NCBI GenBank assembly: GCA_002402465.1
Contig: DHFW01000017.1
Location: forward strand, 15,295-59,139
DNA: 43,845 nucleotides
Reading direction: 5' to 3'
Source of the DNA: Bacteroidales bacterium UBA4814
Lineage (GTDB): Bacteria > Bacteroidota > Bacteroidia > Bacteroidales > UBA7960
The notes beneath the pieces were generated by a model. The model was not told the DNA's origin. It made no database searches and saw only the letters and a program-made list of their open reading frames with translations. Each line of letters starts with the position of its first letter. The stretch's first letter is position 1. The position numbers and the translations under genes were made by a program. Positions 1 to 8,546 of this stretch are shown piece by piece.

Positions 1-163
1 CCTGCAGGAGCACAGCATCGTGCTGATCCGCGGTGGCAGGGTAAAAGACCTTCCGGGTGTAAGGTATCACATCATTCGTGGTGCTTTGGATACCAGTGGT
101 GTGAATGGCCGCAACCAGCGCAGGTCGAAATACGGAACCAAAAGGCCCAAGGCCAAGAAGTAA
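1..163 (+). CDS. rpsL: 30S ribosomal protein S12, 3' end only
   Basis: This is the C-terminal 53 residues of uS12, a decoding-centre protein of the small subunit. The gene is cut by the window edge. The reading frame starts at base 2 and ends with TAA at 161-163. The visible part carries the conserved run GGRVKDLPGVRYHIIRGALD and the family's basic ending (RSKYGTKRPKAKK). The streptomycin-resistance loop (PNSA region) lies outside the window. The next genes are rpsG and fusA, the classic str operon order. Confidence 0.96.
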   Translation, partial: LQEHSIVLIRGGRVKDLPGVRYHIIRGALDTSGVNGRNQRRSKYGTKRPKAKK

Positions 164-200
164 TCTTTGATAAAGACCAAGCTTTAATTTTCACCATACA

Positions 201-668
201 ATGAGAAAATCAAGACCTAAGAAAAGAATTCTGCTTCCCGATCCGAAGTTTAACGACGTGCTGGTAACCCGCTTTGTTAATAACCTGATGCTGAGGGGTA
301 AGAAAAATTTGGCATACAACATTTTTTACGATGCCATCGAAATTGTTTCTGCCAAAACCAAGGAAGACGGACTGGAAGTGTTCAAAAAAGCCCTTGCCAA
401 CGTTACGCCTTCGGTTGAGGTGCGCAGCCGCCGTATTGGTGGTGCCACCTTTCAGATTCCTTCAGAAATTCGCCCCGAGCGCAAAATGTCGATCGGTATC
501 AAGCACCTAATCAATTTTTCGCGCAAGCGCAATGAAAAAGGAATGGCTGCCAAGCTGGCAGGTGAGATTGTTGCTGCATACAAAGAAGAAGGAGCTGCCT
601 TTAAGCGTAAGGAAGACACCCACCGTATGGCAGATGCCAACAAGGCCTTCTCGCATTTCCGTTTCTAA
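201..668 (+). CDS. rpsG: 30S ribosomal protein S7
   Basis: uS7 organises the 3' major domain of 16S rRNA in the small-subunit head and contacts E-site tRNA. The 155-residue product matches the usual bacterial length (about 156). It begins MRKSRPKKR and contains the recognisable VEVRSRRIGGATFQIP segment near residues 73-88. The ATG at 201 fits the family N-terminus. No Shine-Dalgarno is visible; the start is preceded by an A/T-rich leader, as for most genes here. It sits 37 bases after rpsL and 25 before fusA. Confidence 0.97.
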   Translation: MRKSRPKKRILLPDPKFNDVLVTRFVNNLMLRGKKNLAYNIFYDAIEIVSAKTKEDGLEVFKKALANVTPSVEVRSRRIGGATFQIPSEIRPERKMSIGIKHLINFSRKRNEKGMAAKLAGEIVAAYKEEGAAFKRKEDTHRMADANKAFSHFRF

Positions 669-693
669 ACATTTTGATATCCCTACTGAATAA

Positions 694-2793
694 ATGGCCA
701 GAGATTTAAAATATACACGCAACATAGGCATTATGGCGCACATCGATGCTGGTAAAACGACCACCACCGAGCGCATTTTGTTCTACACCGGCGTGAACTA
801 CCGCCTGGGCGAGGTGCACGATGGGGCTGCTACCATGGACTGGATGATCCAGGAGCAGGAACGCGGCATCACCATCAGCTCGGCGGCTACTACTACTTTC
901 TGGAATTACAGGGATAACCAATATAAGGTCAATATTATTGACACACCAGGCCACGTTGACTTTACGGTTGAGGTGGAGCGCAGCCTGCGGGTGCTCGACG
1001 GAGCCATTGCTCTGTTTTGTGCCGTAGGTGGTGTGGAACCCCAGTCGGAAACTGTTTGGCGCCAGGCCGATAAATATAAGGTGCCCCGCATCAGTTTTAT
1101 CAATAAAATGGATCGCTCCGGTGCCGATTTTTTTGGCGTTGTTTCTAAAATCAAGGAACGTCTGGGCATGAATGCCGTGCCCGTGCAGGTGCCCATTGGC
1201 TCTGAAGAGAACTTCAGGGGAGTGGTCGACCTGATTACCGGCAAAGCTTACGAATGGGAGGAGCAGTCGCTGGGCATGGTTTTTAACGAAGTGCCTGTGC
1301 CCGAAGATATGCGTGAAAGCGTGCACGACCTGCGCATGCAACTTATTGAAGGCTGTGCCGAAGAAAGCGAAGAACTGCTGGAGAAGTTTATGGAAGACCC
1401 CGACAGCATTTCGGAAGACGAAATGCTTGCCATTATTCGTAAAGCCACCATCGGTCTCAGGATCAGCCCGGTGCTCTGCGGGTCTTCGTTTAAGAATAAA
1501 GGAGTGCAGCTGCTGCTCGACGCCGTGGCCAAATTCCTTCCTTCGCCCCTCGATATTGATGCCGTTATCGGCATGCACCCCAAAACTGAAAAGGAAGAAG
1601 TGCGCAACCCCGATGCCAAGGAACCTTTTGCTGCACTGGCTTTCAAAATTGCTACCGACCCCTATGTGGGCCGGCTTTGTTTTTTTAGGGTATACAGCGG
1701 TGTGCTCGAGTCGGGCTCTTATGTGCTGAATGCCTCAACGGGAAAAAAGGAACGCATCTCTCGCATACTGCAGATGCATGCCAACAAGCAAAACCCCATT
1801 GAGCGTATCGAAGCCGGTGATATTGGCGCGGCCGTTGGATTCAAGGAAATTCACACCGGCGACACCCTTTGCGATGAGAAGCACCCCGTGCTGCTCGAAT
1901 CTATGACTTTCCCCGACCCGGTAATCAGTGTGGCTGTTGAGCCCAAGACCCAGGCCGATGTGGACAAGCTCAGCATGGCCCTTGGCAAGCTGGCCGAAGA
2001 AGATCCAACTTTTAAGGTGAAGGTCGATGCTGACAGCGGACAGACCGTTATTAGTGGCATGGGCGAATTGCACCTGGAAATACTGGTCGACAGGCTTAAA
2101 CGTGAATTCAAAGTAGAATGCAACCAAGGCGCACCCCAGGTGGCCTATAAGGAAGCCATTACCGGCACGGTTAATCACCGCGAAGTTTACAAAAAACAGA
2201 CCGGTGGCCGCGGTAAATTTGCCGATATCGTTTTCGAGATCAGCCCTGCTGACCAAGGCCATACCGGATTGCAGTTTATTGACGAAGTGAAAGGCGGAAA
2301 CATTCCGCGCGAATATATCTCATCGGTTGAGAAAGGCTTTCGCATGGCCATGCAAAATGGTGTGCTGGCCGGTTATCCGCTCGACAGCCTCAAGGTTCGC
2401 CTGATTGATGGTTCTTACCACCCGGTCGATTCCGACTCGCTCTCGTTCGAACTGGCAGCCAAGATCGGCTACAAAACCGCCTGCAAAAAAGCCGCAAGCA
2501 TACTGCTCGAGCCCATTATGAAGCTCGAAGTAGTTACTCCCGACGAATATGTGGGCGATGTGGTTGGCGATATCAACCGCCGCAGGGGACATCTTAAAGG
2601 TATTTCGTCCAGGGCAAACCTCCAGGTGGTGGATGCCCAGGTGCCCCTCTCCGAAATGTTTGGTTATGTGACCTCGCTGCGTACCCTAACCAGTGGCAGG
2701 GCCACCTCTACCATGGAGTTTTCGCACTATCAGGAAACCCCAAAGAATATTGCTGACGATGTAATTTTTAAATTGTTTGGTGTAAAAGCATAA
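694..2793 (+). CDS. fusA: Translation elongation factor G
   Basis: EF-G is the cytosolic GTPase that drives translocation of tRNA and mRNA and, with RRF, ribosome recycling. The 699-residue length is normal. The G domain shows the P-loop AHIDAGKT (residues 15-22), then DTPGHVDF, NKMD and the CGSS element. Domain IV follows with GGRGKFADI, and the end carries domain V. In many bacteria tuf follows fusA, but here rpsJ follows directly, so EF-Tu must be encoded elsewhere. Long antisense reading frames inside this gene (for example 706-1578) are coding-strand shadows. Confidence 0.98.
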   Translation: MARDLKYTRNIGIMAHIDAGKTTTTERILFYTGVNYRLGEVHDGAATMDWMIQEQERGITISSAATTTFWNYRDNQYKVNIIDTPGHVDFTVEVERSLRVLDGAIALFCAVGGVEPQSETVWRQADKYKVPRISFINKMDRSGADFFGVVSKIKERLGMNAVPVQVPIGSEENFRGVVDLITGKAYEWEEQSLGMVFNEVPVPEDMRESVHDLRMQLIEGCAEESEELLEKFMEDPDSISEDEMLAIIRKATIGLRISPVLCGSSFKNKGVQLLLDAVAKFLPSPLDIDAVIGMHPKTEKEEVRNPDAKEPFAALAFKIATDPYVGRLCFFRVYSGVLESGSYVLNASTGKKERISRILQMHANKQNPIERIEAGDIGAAVGFKEIHTGDTLCDEKHPVLLESMTFPDPVISVAVEPKTQADVDKLSMALGKLAEEDPTFKVKVDADSGQTVISGMGELHLEILVDRLKREFKVECNQGAPQVAYKEAITGTVNHREVYKKQTGGRGKFADIVFEISPADQGHTGLQFIDEVKGGNIPREYISSVEKGFRMAMQNGVLAGYPLDSLKVRLIDGSYHPVDSDSLSFELAAKIGYKTACKKAASILLEPIMKLEVVTPDEYVGDVVGDINRRRGHLKGISSRANLQVVDAQVPLSEMFGYVTSLRTLTSGRATSTMEFSHYQETPKNIADDVIFKLFGVKA

Positions 2794-2819
2794 TCGTTTA
2801 ATTCAAAATAAATTAAACC

Positions 2820-3125
2820 GTGAGTCAGAGAATCAGAATCAAATTAAAGTCTTACGATTACAACCTGGTTGATAAATCAGCCGAGAAGATCGTAAAAACC
2901 GTAAAATCAACCGGTGCAGTTGTTAATGGACCTATTCCGTTGCCAACCAACAAGAAGATATTTACCGTTTTGCGCTCCACTTTCGTAAACAAAAAGTCAA
3001 GAGAACAGTTCCAGCTTTGCTCTTACAAGCGCCTGCTGGACATTTACTCGTCTTCATCCAAAACCGTTGACGCGCTCATGAAACTTGAGCTGCCCAGCGG
3101 CGTGGAAGTAGAAATTAAAGTGTAA
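2820..3125 (+). CDS. rpsJ: 30S ribosomal protein S10
   Basis: uS10 is a small-subunit head protein; in other bacteria it is also the NusE antitermination factor. The 101-residue product begins MSQRIRIKLKSYDYNLVDKS, aligning with the family N-terminus, so the GTG at 2820 is the start; no in-frame ATG gives a sensible alternative. It is one of only three GTG starts I assign in the window. It opens the S10 part of the cluster, 26 bases after fusA. Confidence 0.97.
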   Translation: MSQRIRIKLKSYDYNLVDKSAEKIVKTVKSTGAVVNGPIPLPTNKKIFTVLRSTFVNKKSREQFQLCSYKRLLDIYSSSSKTVDALMKLELPSGVEVEIKV

Positions 3126-3166
3126 CCTTTTTAAACTATTGCCTAAAGAGCAGAAAAATCTGAAAA

Positions 3167-3796
3167 ATGTCAGGATTAATTGGAAAGAAGATTGGAATGA
3201 CCAGCATATTCGATGCCTCTGGGAAGAATGTCCCATGCACGGTAATAGAGGCTGGTCCTTGCGTTGTGACTCAGGTCAAGACGCAGGATAAGGATGGGTA
3301 TGAAGCCATCCAGCTTGCCTTCGATGAGAAGAAGGAAAAGCAGACGACCAAGGCTTTGAAAGGCCACTTTGCCAAAGCCGGTACCACCCCCAAGAAATAC
3401 GTTGCCGAATTTTCCCGTTTTGAGAAAGGCCACCAGAAGAAGTTTGGTGATGTGCTCACGGTTGACATCTTTATCGAGGGAGAATATATTGATGTGGTAG
3501 GAGTTTCAAAAGGTAAAGGCTTCCAGGGCGTTGTGAAACGTCATGGTTTTGGCGGCGTTGGTCAGGCCACGCACGGTCAGCACAACCGCCTCAGGGCGCC
3601 CGGTTCCATTGGAGCAAGCTCATGGCCCTCAAGGGTTTTCAAGGGTATGCGCATGGCCGGCCGTATGGGCGGAGATCGGGTAAAAATGATCAACCTCCAA
3701 GTCATGAAGCTTATTCCCGAAAAAAACTTAATTGTTGTTAAAGGTTCTGTTCCAGGACCTAATGGATCATATTTAATTCTCGAAAGATGGAGTTAA
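3167..3796 (+). CDS. rplC: 50S ribosomal protein L3
   Basis: uL3 is an early assembly protein of the large subunit whose loop reaches towards the peptidyl transferase centre. The 209-residue product begins MSGLIGKKIGMTSIF and has the GVSKGKGFQGVVKRHGF segment followed by the ATHGQHNRLRAPGSIG loop, both hallmarks of the family. Its last 10 bases overlap the start of rplD in another frame, suggesting translational coupling of L3 and L4. Confidence 0.97.
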   Translation: MSGLIGKKIGMTSIFDASGKNVPCTVIEAGPCVVTQVKTQDKDGYEAIQLAFDEKKEKQTTKALKGHFAKAGTTPKKYVAEFSRFEKGHQKKFGDVLTVDIFIEGEYIDVVGVSKGKGFQGVVKRHGFGGVGQATHGQHNRLRAPGSIGASSWPSRVFKGMRMAGRMGGDRVKMINLQVMKLIPEKNLIVVKGSVPGPNGSYLILERWS

Positions 3797-4416
3797 CTGT
3801 ATATAACATTGACGGAAGCCAAACCGCCAGAACCGTGGTGCTGAACGACGGTATTTTTGCCATTGAGCCCAATGACCACGCCATCTATCTGGATGTGAAG
3901 CAATACCTGGCCAACCAGCGTCAGGGTACCCATAAAACCAAGGGAAGAAGTGAAGTAATGGGCAGCACCCGCAAGCTGCACCGCCAGAAGGGCACCGGCG
4001 GCTCGCGTAAGGGGGATATCAAATCGCCTTTGCTTCGTGGCGGTGGCCGCGTTTTTGGCCCTCAACCCCGTGACTATTCCTTTAAGGTAAACAAAAAAGT
4101 AAAAAGGCTGGCCCGCAAATCGGCCCTTACCTATAAAGCCAAAGGCAACAGCATTATGGTGCTTGAGCCTTTCACCATGGAAGAGCCCAGAACCAAAAGC
4201 TACCTCGAAATATTGAAGAAATTCAACCTTGAGGACAAAAAGTCTTTGCTGGTAATTCCCGAAGTGGATCGCGCCATTGTGCTTTCTTCGCGCAACATTC
4301 CAAAAGCAAAAGTAGCCCTGGCATCAGAACTCAACACTTACATGATTCTCAATGCCGACCACCTGCTTATCCTGGAAAACTCACTGCCCGAAGTTGAAAA
4401 CATTTTGCTGGACTAG
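3787..4416 (+). CDS. rplD: 50S ribosomal protein L4
   Basis: uL4 lines the peptide exit tunnel with an extended loop; in E. coli it also represses its own S10 operon. The 209-residue product has the loop region near residues 45-100 (RQGTHKTKGRSEV, then KGTGGSRKGD and GGGRVFGPQPRDYSF). The ATG at 3787 lies inside the end of rplC. Whether L4 autoregulates here cannot be judged, because no E. coli-type S10 leader is visible before rpsJ. Confidence 0.96.
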   Translation: MELTVYNIDGSQTARTVVLNDGIFAIEPNDHAIYLDVKQYLANQRQGTHKTKGRSEVMGSTRKLHRQKGTGGSRKGDIKSPLLRGGGRVFGPQPRDYSFKVNKKVKRLARKSALTYKAKGNSIMVLEPFTMEEPRTKSYLEILKKFNLEDKKSLLVIPEVDRAIVLSSRNIPKAKVALASELNTYMILNADHLLILENSLPEVENILLD

Positions 4417-4470
4417 AAAAACAATGTAACGGGTTGGAAAAAGATCGACCCCCTAAATTCAAAGACAAAC

Positions 4471-4764
4471 ATGGAAGTTTTGATTAAGCCACTGATTACC
4501 GAGAAAATGACCGCGGTAACCGAGAAATTTCCCACCCGCTATGGGTTTGTTGTTGACAAACGCGCCTCCAAAGCTCAGATTAAGCACGCCGTGCAGGAAA
4601 TGTACGACGTAGAGGTTGCCTCGGTCAACACCATGGTGTACCTTGGCAAGCGCAAGACCCGCTTTACCAAGACCGGCCTGCAGAGCGGAAGGAAAAACAA
4701 CTTTAAGAAGGCCATCGTTACCCTGGCCGAAGGTCAAACCATTGATTTTTACAGCAATATTTAA
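4471..4764 (+). CDS. rplW: 50S ribosomal protein L23
   Basis: uL23 sits at the tunnel exit and docks trigger factor and SRP; trigger factor itself is encoded at 29113 in this window. The 97-residue product has the family opening (VLIKPLITEKMT) and the NTMVYLGKRKTRFTK strand and loop. It follows rplD after 54 bases and precedes rplB by 6 bases, the standard S10-operon order. Confidence 0.96.
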   Translation: MEVLIKPLITEKMTAVTEKFPTRYGFVVDKRASKAQIKHAVQEMYDVEVASVNTMVYLGKRKTRFTKTGLQSGRKNNFKKAIVTLAEGQTIDFYSNI

Positions 4765-4770
4765 GGATAA

Positions 4771-5595
4771 ATGGCTTTAAGAAAATTTAAACCAACCACG
4801 CCCGGACAGCGCAACAAAGTAATCAGCGCTTTTGACGACATAACTGCCTCCGCTCCCGAGAAGAGCCTTGTGGTTGGTAAACACAAATCAGGAGGCAGGA
4901 ATAACTCCGGAAAAATGACCATGCGCTATATGGGCGGTGGCCATAAAAGACGCTATCGTGTCATTGACTTTAAGCGCGAAAAAGATGGCATCCCCGCAAC
5001 CGTGCATTCGATCGAATACGATCCGAACCGTTCGGCACGCATTGCCCTTCTTTTTTATGCCGATGGCGAGAAAAGATATATTATAGCTCCCAATGGCCTC
5101 AAGGTTGGGCAAACCGTTATGTCGGGCGAGAAAGCAACTCCTGATATCGGTAACACCCTTTTCCTGCGCGATGTGCCCCTTGGCAGCATCATTCACAATA
5201 TTGAGCTGAACCCCGGGCAGGGCGGCAAGATGGCCCGTAGCGCCGGCACTTATGCGCAGCTCATGTCAAGGGAAGGCAAATATGCCATCCTGAAGCTTCC
5301 CTCGGGCGAAGCACGCATGGTGCTTGTAACCTGCCGTGCCACCATCGGAAGCACTTCCAACCCTGACCACATGCACGAAGTATCGGGCAAGGCAGGCCAC
5401 AGCCGCTGGTTGGGCCGTCGCCCACGTACCCGCGGCGTAGCCATGAACCCGGTTGATCACCCCATGGGCGGTGGCGAAGGCCGTGCTTCCGGCGGTCACC
5501 CACGCAGCCGCAAAGGCCTCCCTGCAAAAGGTTACAAAACCCGCAACAGGAAGAAGATGTCAAGCAGGCTAATCGTTGAAAGAAGGAAGAAATAA
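4771..5595 (+). CDS. rplB: 50S ribosomal protein L2
   Basis: uL2 is a highly conserved large-subunit protein needed for subunit association and peptidyl transferase assembly. At 274 residues it has the usual length. The signature MNPVDHPMGGGEGRASGGHP lies near residue 225 and contains the conserved histidine of the family. A short AAGGA (4763-4767) lies only 3 bases before the ATG, a weak and badly spaced Shine-Dalgarno-like match. Confidence 0.98.
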   Translation: MALRKFKPTTPGQRNKVISAFDDITASAPEKSLVVGKHKSGGRNNSGKMTMRYMGGGHKRRYRVIDFKREKDGIPATVHSIEYDPNRSARIALLFYADGEKRYIIAPNGLKVGQTVMSGEKATPDIGNTLFLRDVPLGSIIHNIELNPGQGGKMARSAGTYAQLMSREGKYAILKLPSGEARMVLVTCRATIGSTSNPDHMHEVSGKAGHSRWLGRRPRTRGVAMNPVDHPMGGGEGRASGGHPRSRKGLPAKGYKTRNRKKMSSRLIVERRKK

Positions 5596-5623
5596 TCAGT
5601 TGTAACAGGAAAAAACTATTGAT

Positions 5624-5902
5624 ATGAGTCGTTCACTTAAAAAAGGACCTTTTATTAGCGTTAAGCTCGAGAAGAAAATCCTTGCCATGGCCGCCAGCAA
5701 CAAAAAATCGGTTGTAAAAACCTGGTCCAGGGCTTCGATGATCTCTCCTGAGTTTGTAGGTCATACTGTTGCCGTTCATAATGGCAATAAATTCATCCCC
5801 GTTTATATTACCGAAAACATGGTAGGCCATAAACTGGGCGAATTTGCACCCACCCGCATTTTCCGCGGTCATGCAGGTAAAAAAGACAAAGCAAAAAAAT
5901 AA
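5624..5902 (+). CDS. rpsS: 30S ribosomal protein S19
   Basis: uS19 binds the head of the small subunit together with S13. The 92-residue product opens with SRSLKKGPFISVKLEKKI and ends with HKLGEFAPTRIFRGHAGK, both diagnostic. The gene is in the standard position between rplB and rplV. Confidence 0.97.
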   Translation: MSRSLKKGPFISVKLEKKILAMAASNKKSVVKTWSRASMISPEFVGHTVAVHNGNKFIPVYITENMVGHKLGEFAPTRIFRGHAGKKDKAKK

Positions 5903-5917
5903 AAATTGCATCTTAAA

Positions 5918-6322
5918 ATGGGATTAAGAAAACACCTAAGGGCTGAGAAACTTAGAGAAGAGAAGAAAACTCAGTATTTTGCCAGTCTCCGTAATTGCCC
6001 CACCTCGCCCAGGAAAATGCGCCTGGTAGCCGATATGATAAGGGGTAAAGAAGTCAATAAAGCCCTTGGAATACTCAGGTATTCGAAACAAGATGCCTCC
6101 GACAGGCTCGAAAAACTCTTGTTGTCGGCCATCGCAAACTGGCAAAGCAAAAATGAAGGCGTGAGGATTGAAGACAGCAACCTTTACGTTAAAAGCATCA
6201 ATGTGGATGGTGGCCGCTCGCTCAAGCGCCTGCGCCCCGCACCCCAAGGCCGTGCTTACCGGATCCGCAAAAGGTCCAACCATGTTACCATTTTTGTTGA
6301 TAGTAAAATTAAAAACGATTAA
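5918..6322 (+). CDS. rplV: 50S ribosomal protein L22
   Basis: uL22 lines the peptide tunnel opposite L4. From the ATG at 5918 the product has 134 residues (MGLRKHLRAEK), with the conserved SPRKMRLVADMIRGK segment and the tunnel-hairpin end GRAYRIRKRSNHVTIF. An in-frame TTG at 5906 would add MHLK only. I prefer the ATG, which lies 15 bases after the rpsS stop and starts a typical family N-terminus. Confidence 0.95.
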   Translation: MGLRKHLRAEKLREEKKTQYFASLRNCPTSPRKMRLVADMIRGKEVNKALGILRYSKQDASDRLEKLLLSAIANWQSKNEGVRIEDSNLYVKSINVDGGRSLKRLRPAPQGRAYRIRKRSNHVTIFVDSKIKND

Positions 6323-6333
6323 ATCTTTTTCAG

Positions 6334-7065
6334 ATGGGACAAAAAACAAATCCGATCGGTCTTAGGCTTGGTATCATCAAAGGATGGGATTCTAACTGGT
6401 ATGGTGGCCGTAAGTACGAGGCCAAACTTGTTGAAGACGAAAAAATCCGTCAATACCTTAACGCCCGCCTCACAAAGGCCAGCGTTTCCAAGATCATCAT
6501 CGAACGTACATTGAAACTTATTACCGTAACCATAAACACTGCCCGCCCCGGTATCATTATCGGAAAAGGTGGACAGGAGGTCGACAAGCTCAAGGAAGAA
6601 TTAAAGAAGATTACTCAGAAAGAGGTGCAGATCAACATTAGCGAGATAAAGCGCCCCGAACTGGACGCTTTTTTGGTTGCCACCACCGTGGCCAAGCAGA
6701 TCGAAGGCCGAATCTCTTTCCGCCGTGCCGTAAAAACTGCTATTGCCTCCACCATGCGCCTGGGCGCCGAAGGTATTAAGGTTACGGTTGGAGGTCGTTT
6801 GGGTGGTGCAGAAATGGCCCGCACCGAAACCTATAAAGAAGGTCGCATTCCGCTGCACACCCTCCGTGCCGACATCGACTATGCCACCGCCGAAGCCCAC
6901 ACCACTTATGGCCGTATTGGCGTAAAGGTTTGGATATGCAAAGGCGAAGTATATGGCAAGCGCGATCTGACCCCCTTCACAGAGGAGCCTTCCAAGGGAA
7001 GACCCGCTCCGGCCGGCGTGGGCGGAGCGGGACGCTTCCGTGGCCGTCCGAAAAACAAAAGGTAA
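6334..7065 (+). CDS. rpsC: 30S ribosomal protein S3
   Basis: uS3 forms part of the mRNA entry tunnel. The 243-residue product begins MGQKTNPIGLRLG and has a KH domain with RPGIIIGKGGQEVDKL near residues 71-86. The C-terminal domain includes RADIDYATAEAHTTYGRIGVKVW. The start lies 11 bases after rplV. The glycine/arginine/proline-rich end (RPAPAGVGGAGRFRGRPKNKR) is a short basic tail. Confidence 0.97.
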   Translation: MGQKTNPIGLRLGIIKGWDSNWYGGRKYEAKLVEDEKIRQYLNARLTKASVSKIIIERTLKLITVTINTARPGIIIGKGGQEVDKLKEELKKITQKEVQINISEIKRPELDAFLVATTVAKQIEGRISFRRAVKTAIASTMRLGAEGIKVTVGGRLGGAEMARTETYKEGRIPLHTLRADIDYATAEAHTTYGRIGVKVWICKGEVYGKRDLTPFTEEPSKGRPAPAGVGGAGRFRGRPKNKR

Positions 7066-7099
7066 TATTTGATTTGTCGAAAAGAAAAACTGTTGAATA

Positions 7100-7519
7100 A
7101 TGTTACAGCCAAAGAAAACTAAATTCAGGAAACAACAGAAAGGCCGCATGAAAGGCAACACCAAGCGTGGTGCCGAACTTTCTTTCGGTTCGTTTGGCTT
7201 AAAGGCACTCGATAGCTGCTGGCTTACCGGCCGCCAGATCGAAGCCGCCCGCCAGGCCATTACCCGTTATATGAAACGCGAAGGCCAGCTGTGGATCAGG
7301 GTATTCCCCGATAAGCCCGTTACCAAAAAACCCGCCGAAGTACGTATGGGTAAAGGTAAGGGTGCCCCCGAATATTTTGTAGCACGCGTTACCCCCGGCC
7401 GCATACTCTTTGAAGCAGAGGGCGTTACCCTCGAAATTGCCAAGGAAGCCATGCGCCTGGGATCACAAAAACTGCCCATTCTTACCAAATTTGTGGTAAG
7501 AATGGATTATGTTGAATAA
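7100..7519 (+). CDS. rplP: 50S ribosomal protein L16
   Basis: uL16 binds near the A site and organises tRNA at the peptidyl transferase centre. The 139-residue product has the usual length and the RKQQKGRMKGNTKRGAELSFG opening region, followed by RIFPDKP-like and GKGKGAPEYFVARV segments. It is the last gene before a 163-base gap, whereas in most S10 operons rpmC follows almost at once. Confidence 0.97.
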   Translation: MLQPKKTKFRKQQKGRMKGNTKRGAELSFGSFGLKALDSCWLTGRQIEAARQAITRYMKREGQLWIRVFPDKPVTKKPAEVRMGKGKGAPEYFVARVTPGRILFEAEGVTLEIAKEAMRLGSQKLPILTKFVVRMDYVE

Positions 7520-7547
7520 TAGTGTTTTTTATTCAGAAATAATTTTG

Positions 7548-7555
7548 TAACTTTG
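7548..7555 (+). promoter_or_regulatory. Candidate internal promoter, -7 element TAACTTTG, upstream of rpmC
   Basis: The bases TAACTTTG fit the Bacteroidota -7 consensus TAnnTTTG exactly. They lie 28 bases after the rplP stop and about 128 bases before rpmC. The -33 region has only a T-run (7525-7530), not a clear TTG. Transcription would begin near 7562 and give a leader of about 120 bases. The element is clear; its activity is inferred. Confidence 0.5.
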
Positions 7556-7566
7556 CAGCCTTTTTG

Positions 7567-7646
7567 CAGGGAACCAAAACCAACGCAGCCGTTACCTGTC
7601 TGGAATGTTCTCCCAATAAAGCCCTCCCGGAAAAAAGAACGGGGGG
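7567..7646 (+). promoter_or_regulatory. Structured leader between rplP and rpmC (two hairpins)
   Basis: Two stem-loops can be drawn by eye. The first pairs CAGGGAAC (7567-7574) with GTTACCTG (7591-7598), with one mismatch and a 16-base loop. The second pairs 7623-7629 with 7640-7646 (CCTCCCG with CGGGGGG, one G-U pair) around a purine-only 10-base loop. No U-run follows either stem, so this does not look like a terminator. It could be a ribosomal-protein binding leader controlling rpmC and the genes downstream. No known leader family is recognised. Confidence 0.4.
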
Positions 7647-7682
7647 ATGTAAGCTGGCAAAAACTAAAATTCACGCAAAAAA

Positions 7683-7889
7683 ATGAAGGCTAACGTAATA
7701 CGTGAAATGTCAACCAGTGAGCTCAAGGAGCGTTTGGTAGAGGAGAGAAAACAACTGCGTAAACTCAAAATGAACCACGCCGTTTCGCCTCTTGAAAACC
7801 CTCTTAAGATCCAGGCTTATCGCAAGACCATTGCCCGGATCATGACCGAGCTCAATAAAAGGGAAACAGAAGAATTAAAACAAAAGTAA
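7683..7889 (+). CDS. rpmC: 50S ribosomal protein L29
   Basis: uL29 is a small helical protein at the tunnel exit next to L23. The 68-residue product shows the typical MSTSELKERLVEERKQLRKLKMN and ARIMTELNKRE pattern of two long charged helices. It is the first gene after the structured intergenic region at 7520-7682. Confidence 0.95.
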   Translation: MKANVIREMSTSELKERLVEERKQLRKLKMNHAVSPLENPLKIQAYRKTIARIMTELNKRETEELKQK

Positions 7890-7898
7890 TTTTTAACA

Positions 7899-8156
7899 AT
7901 GGAAACCAGAACTCCCAGAAAAGAAAGAACGGGCATTGTGGTGAGCAACAAGATGGAAAAATCCATCGTTGTGGAGGTTCAGCGCAGGGTGAAGCACCCC
8001 AAATACGGGAAATTTGTCAAGCGTTCGTCTCGCTTCATGGCTCACGACGAAAAAAATGAATGCAACATGGGTGATACCGTACGCATAATGGAAACCCGTC
8101 CTTTGAGCAAGAATAAATGTTGGAGATTAGTTGAAATACTTGAAAGAGCGAAGTAA
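7899..8156 (+). CDS. rpsQ: 30S ribosomal protein S17
   Basis: uS17 is a primary 16S rRNA-binding protein with an OB fold. The 85-residue product has RKERTGIVVSNKMEKSIVVEV near the start and the GDTVRIMETRPLSKNKCWRLVE end typical of the family. It begins 9 bases after rpmC and stops 2 bases before rplN. Confidence 0.96.
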   Translation: METRTPRKERTGIVVSNKMEKSIVVEVQRRVKHPKYGKFVKRSSRFMAHDEKNECNMGDTVRIMETRPLSKNKCWRLVEILERAK

Positions 8157-8158
8157 TT

Positions 8159-8527
8159 ATGATACAACAAGAATCCAGACTAGCGGTAGCGGACAACAGC
8201 GGTGCAAAAGAAGTGCTTTGCATCCGTGTTCTAGGCGGAACCCGTCGCAGGTATGCCGGCATAGGCGATAAAATTATCGTTACCGTTAAGGAGGCCATTC
8301 CTTCGGGCAACGTAAAGAAAGGCACCGTATCGAAAGCGGTGGTAGTGCGTACTAAGAAGCACGTGCGCCGCGCCGATGGCAGCTATATACGCTTTGACGA
8401 CAACGCCGTAGTGCTTTTGACCGCAAACGAGGAGATGCGCGGAACCCGTATTTTTGGTCCCGTGGCCCGCGAGTTGCGCGAAAAGCAATTTATGAAAATT
8501 GTTTCTTTGGCACCTGAAGTGCTTTAA
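8159..8527 (+). CDS. rplN: 50S ribosomal protein L14
   Basis: uL14 contributes to an inter-subunit bridge and to the GTPase-factor side of the ribosome. At 122 residues it has exactly the usual length. It opens MIQQESRLAVADNSGAKEVL, a strong family signature, and contains RRADGSYIRFDDNAVVL. It starts 2 bases after the rpsQ stop. Confidence 0.98.
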   Translation: MIQQESRLAVADNSGAKEVLCIRVLGGTRRRYAGIGDKIIVTVKEAIPSGNVKKGTVSKAVVVRTKKHVRRADGSYIRFDDNAVVLLTANEEMRGTRIFGPVARELREKQFMKIVSLAPEVL

Positions 8528-8546
8528 TGCAAAATTAACCTGAGCT

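Noticed and set aside
706..1578. 290-residue antisense reading frame inside fusA
   Set aside because: It lies wholly opposite a universally conserved gene and has no recognisable domain; it is a side effect of codon use.
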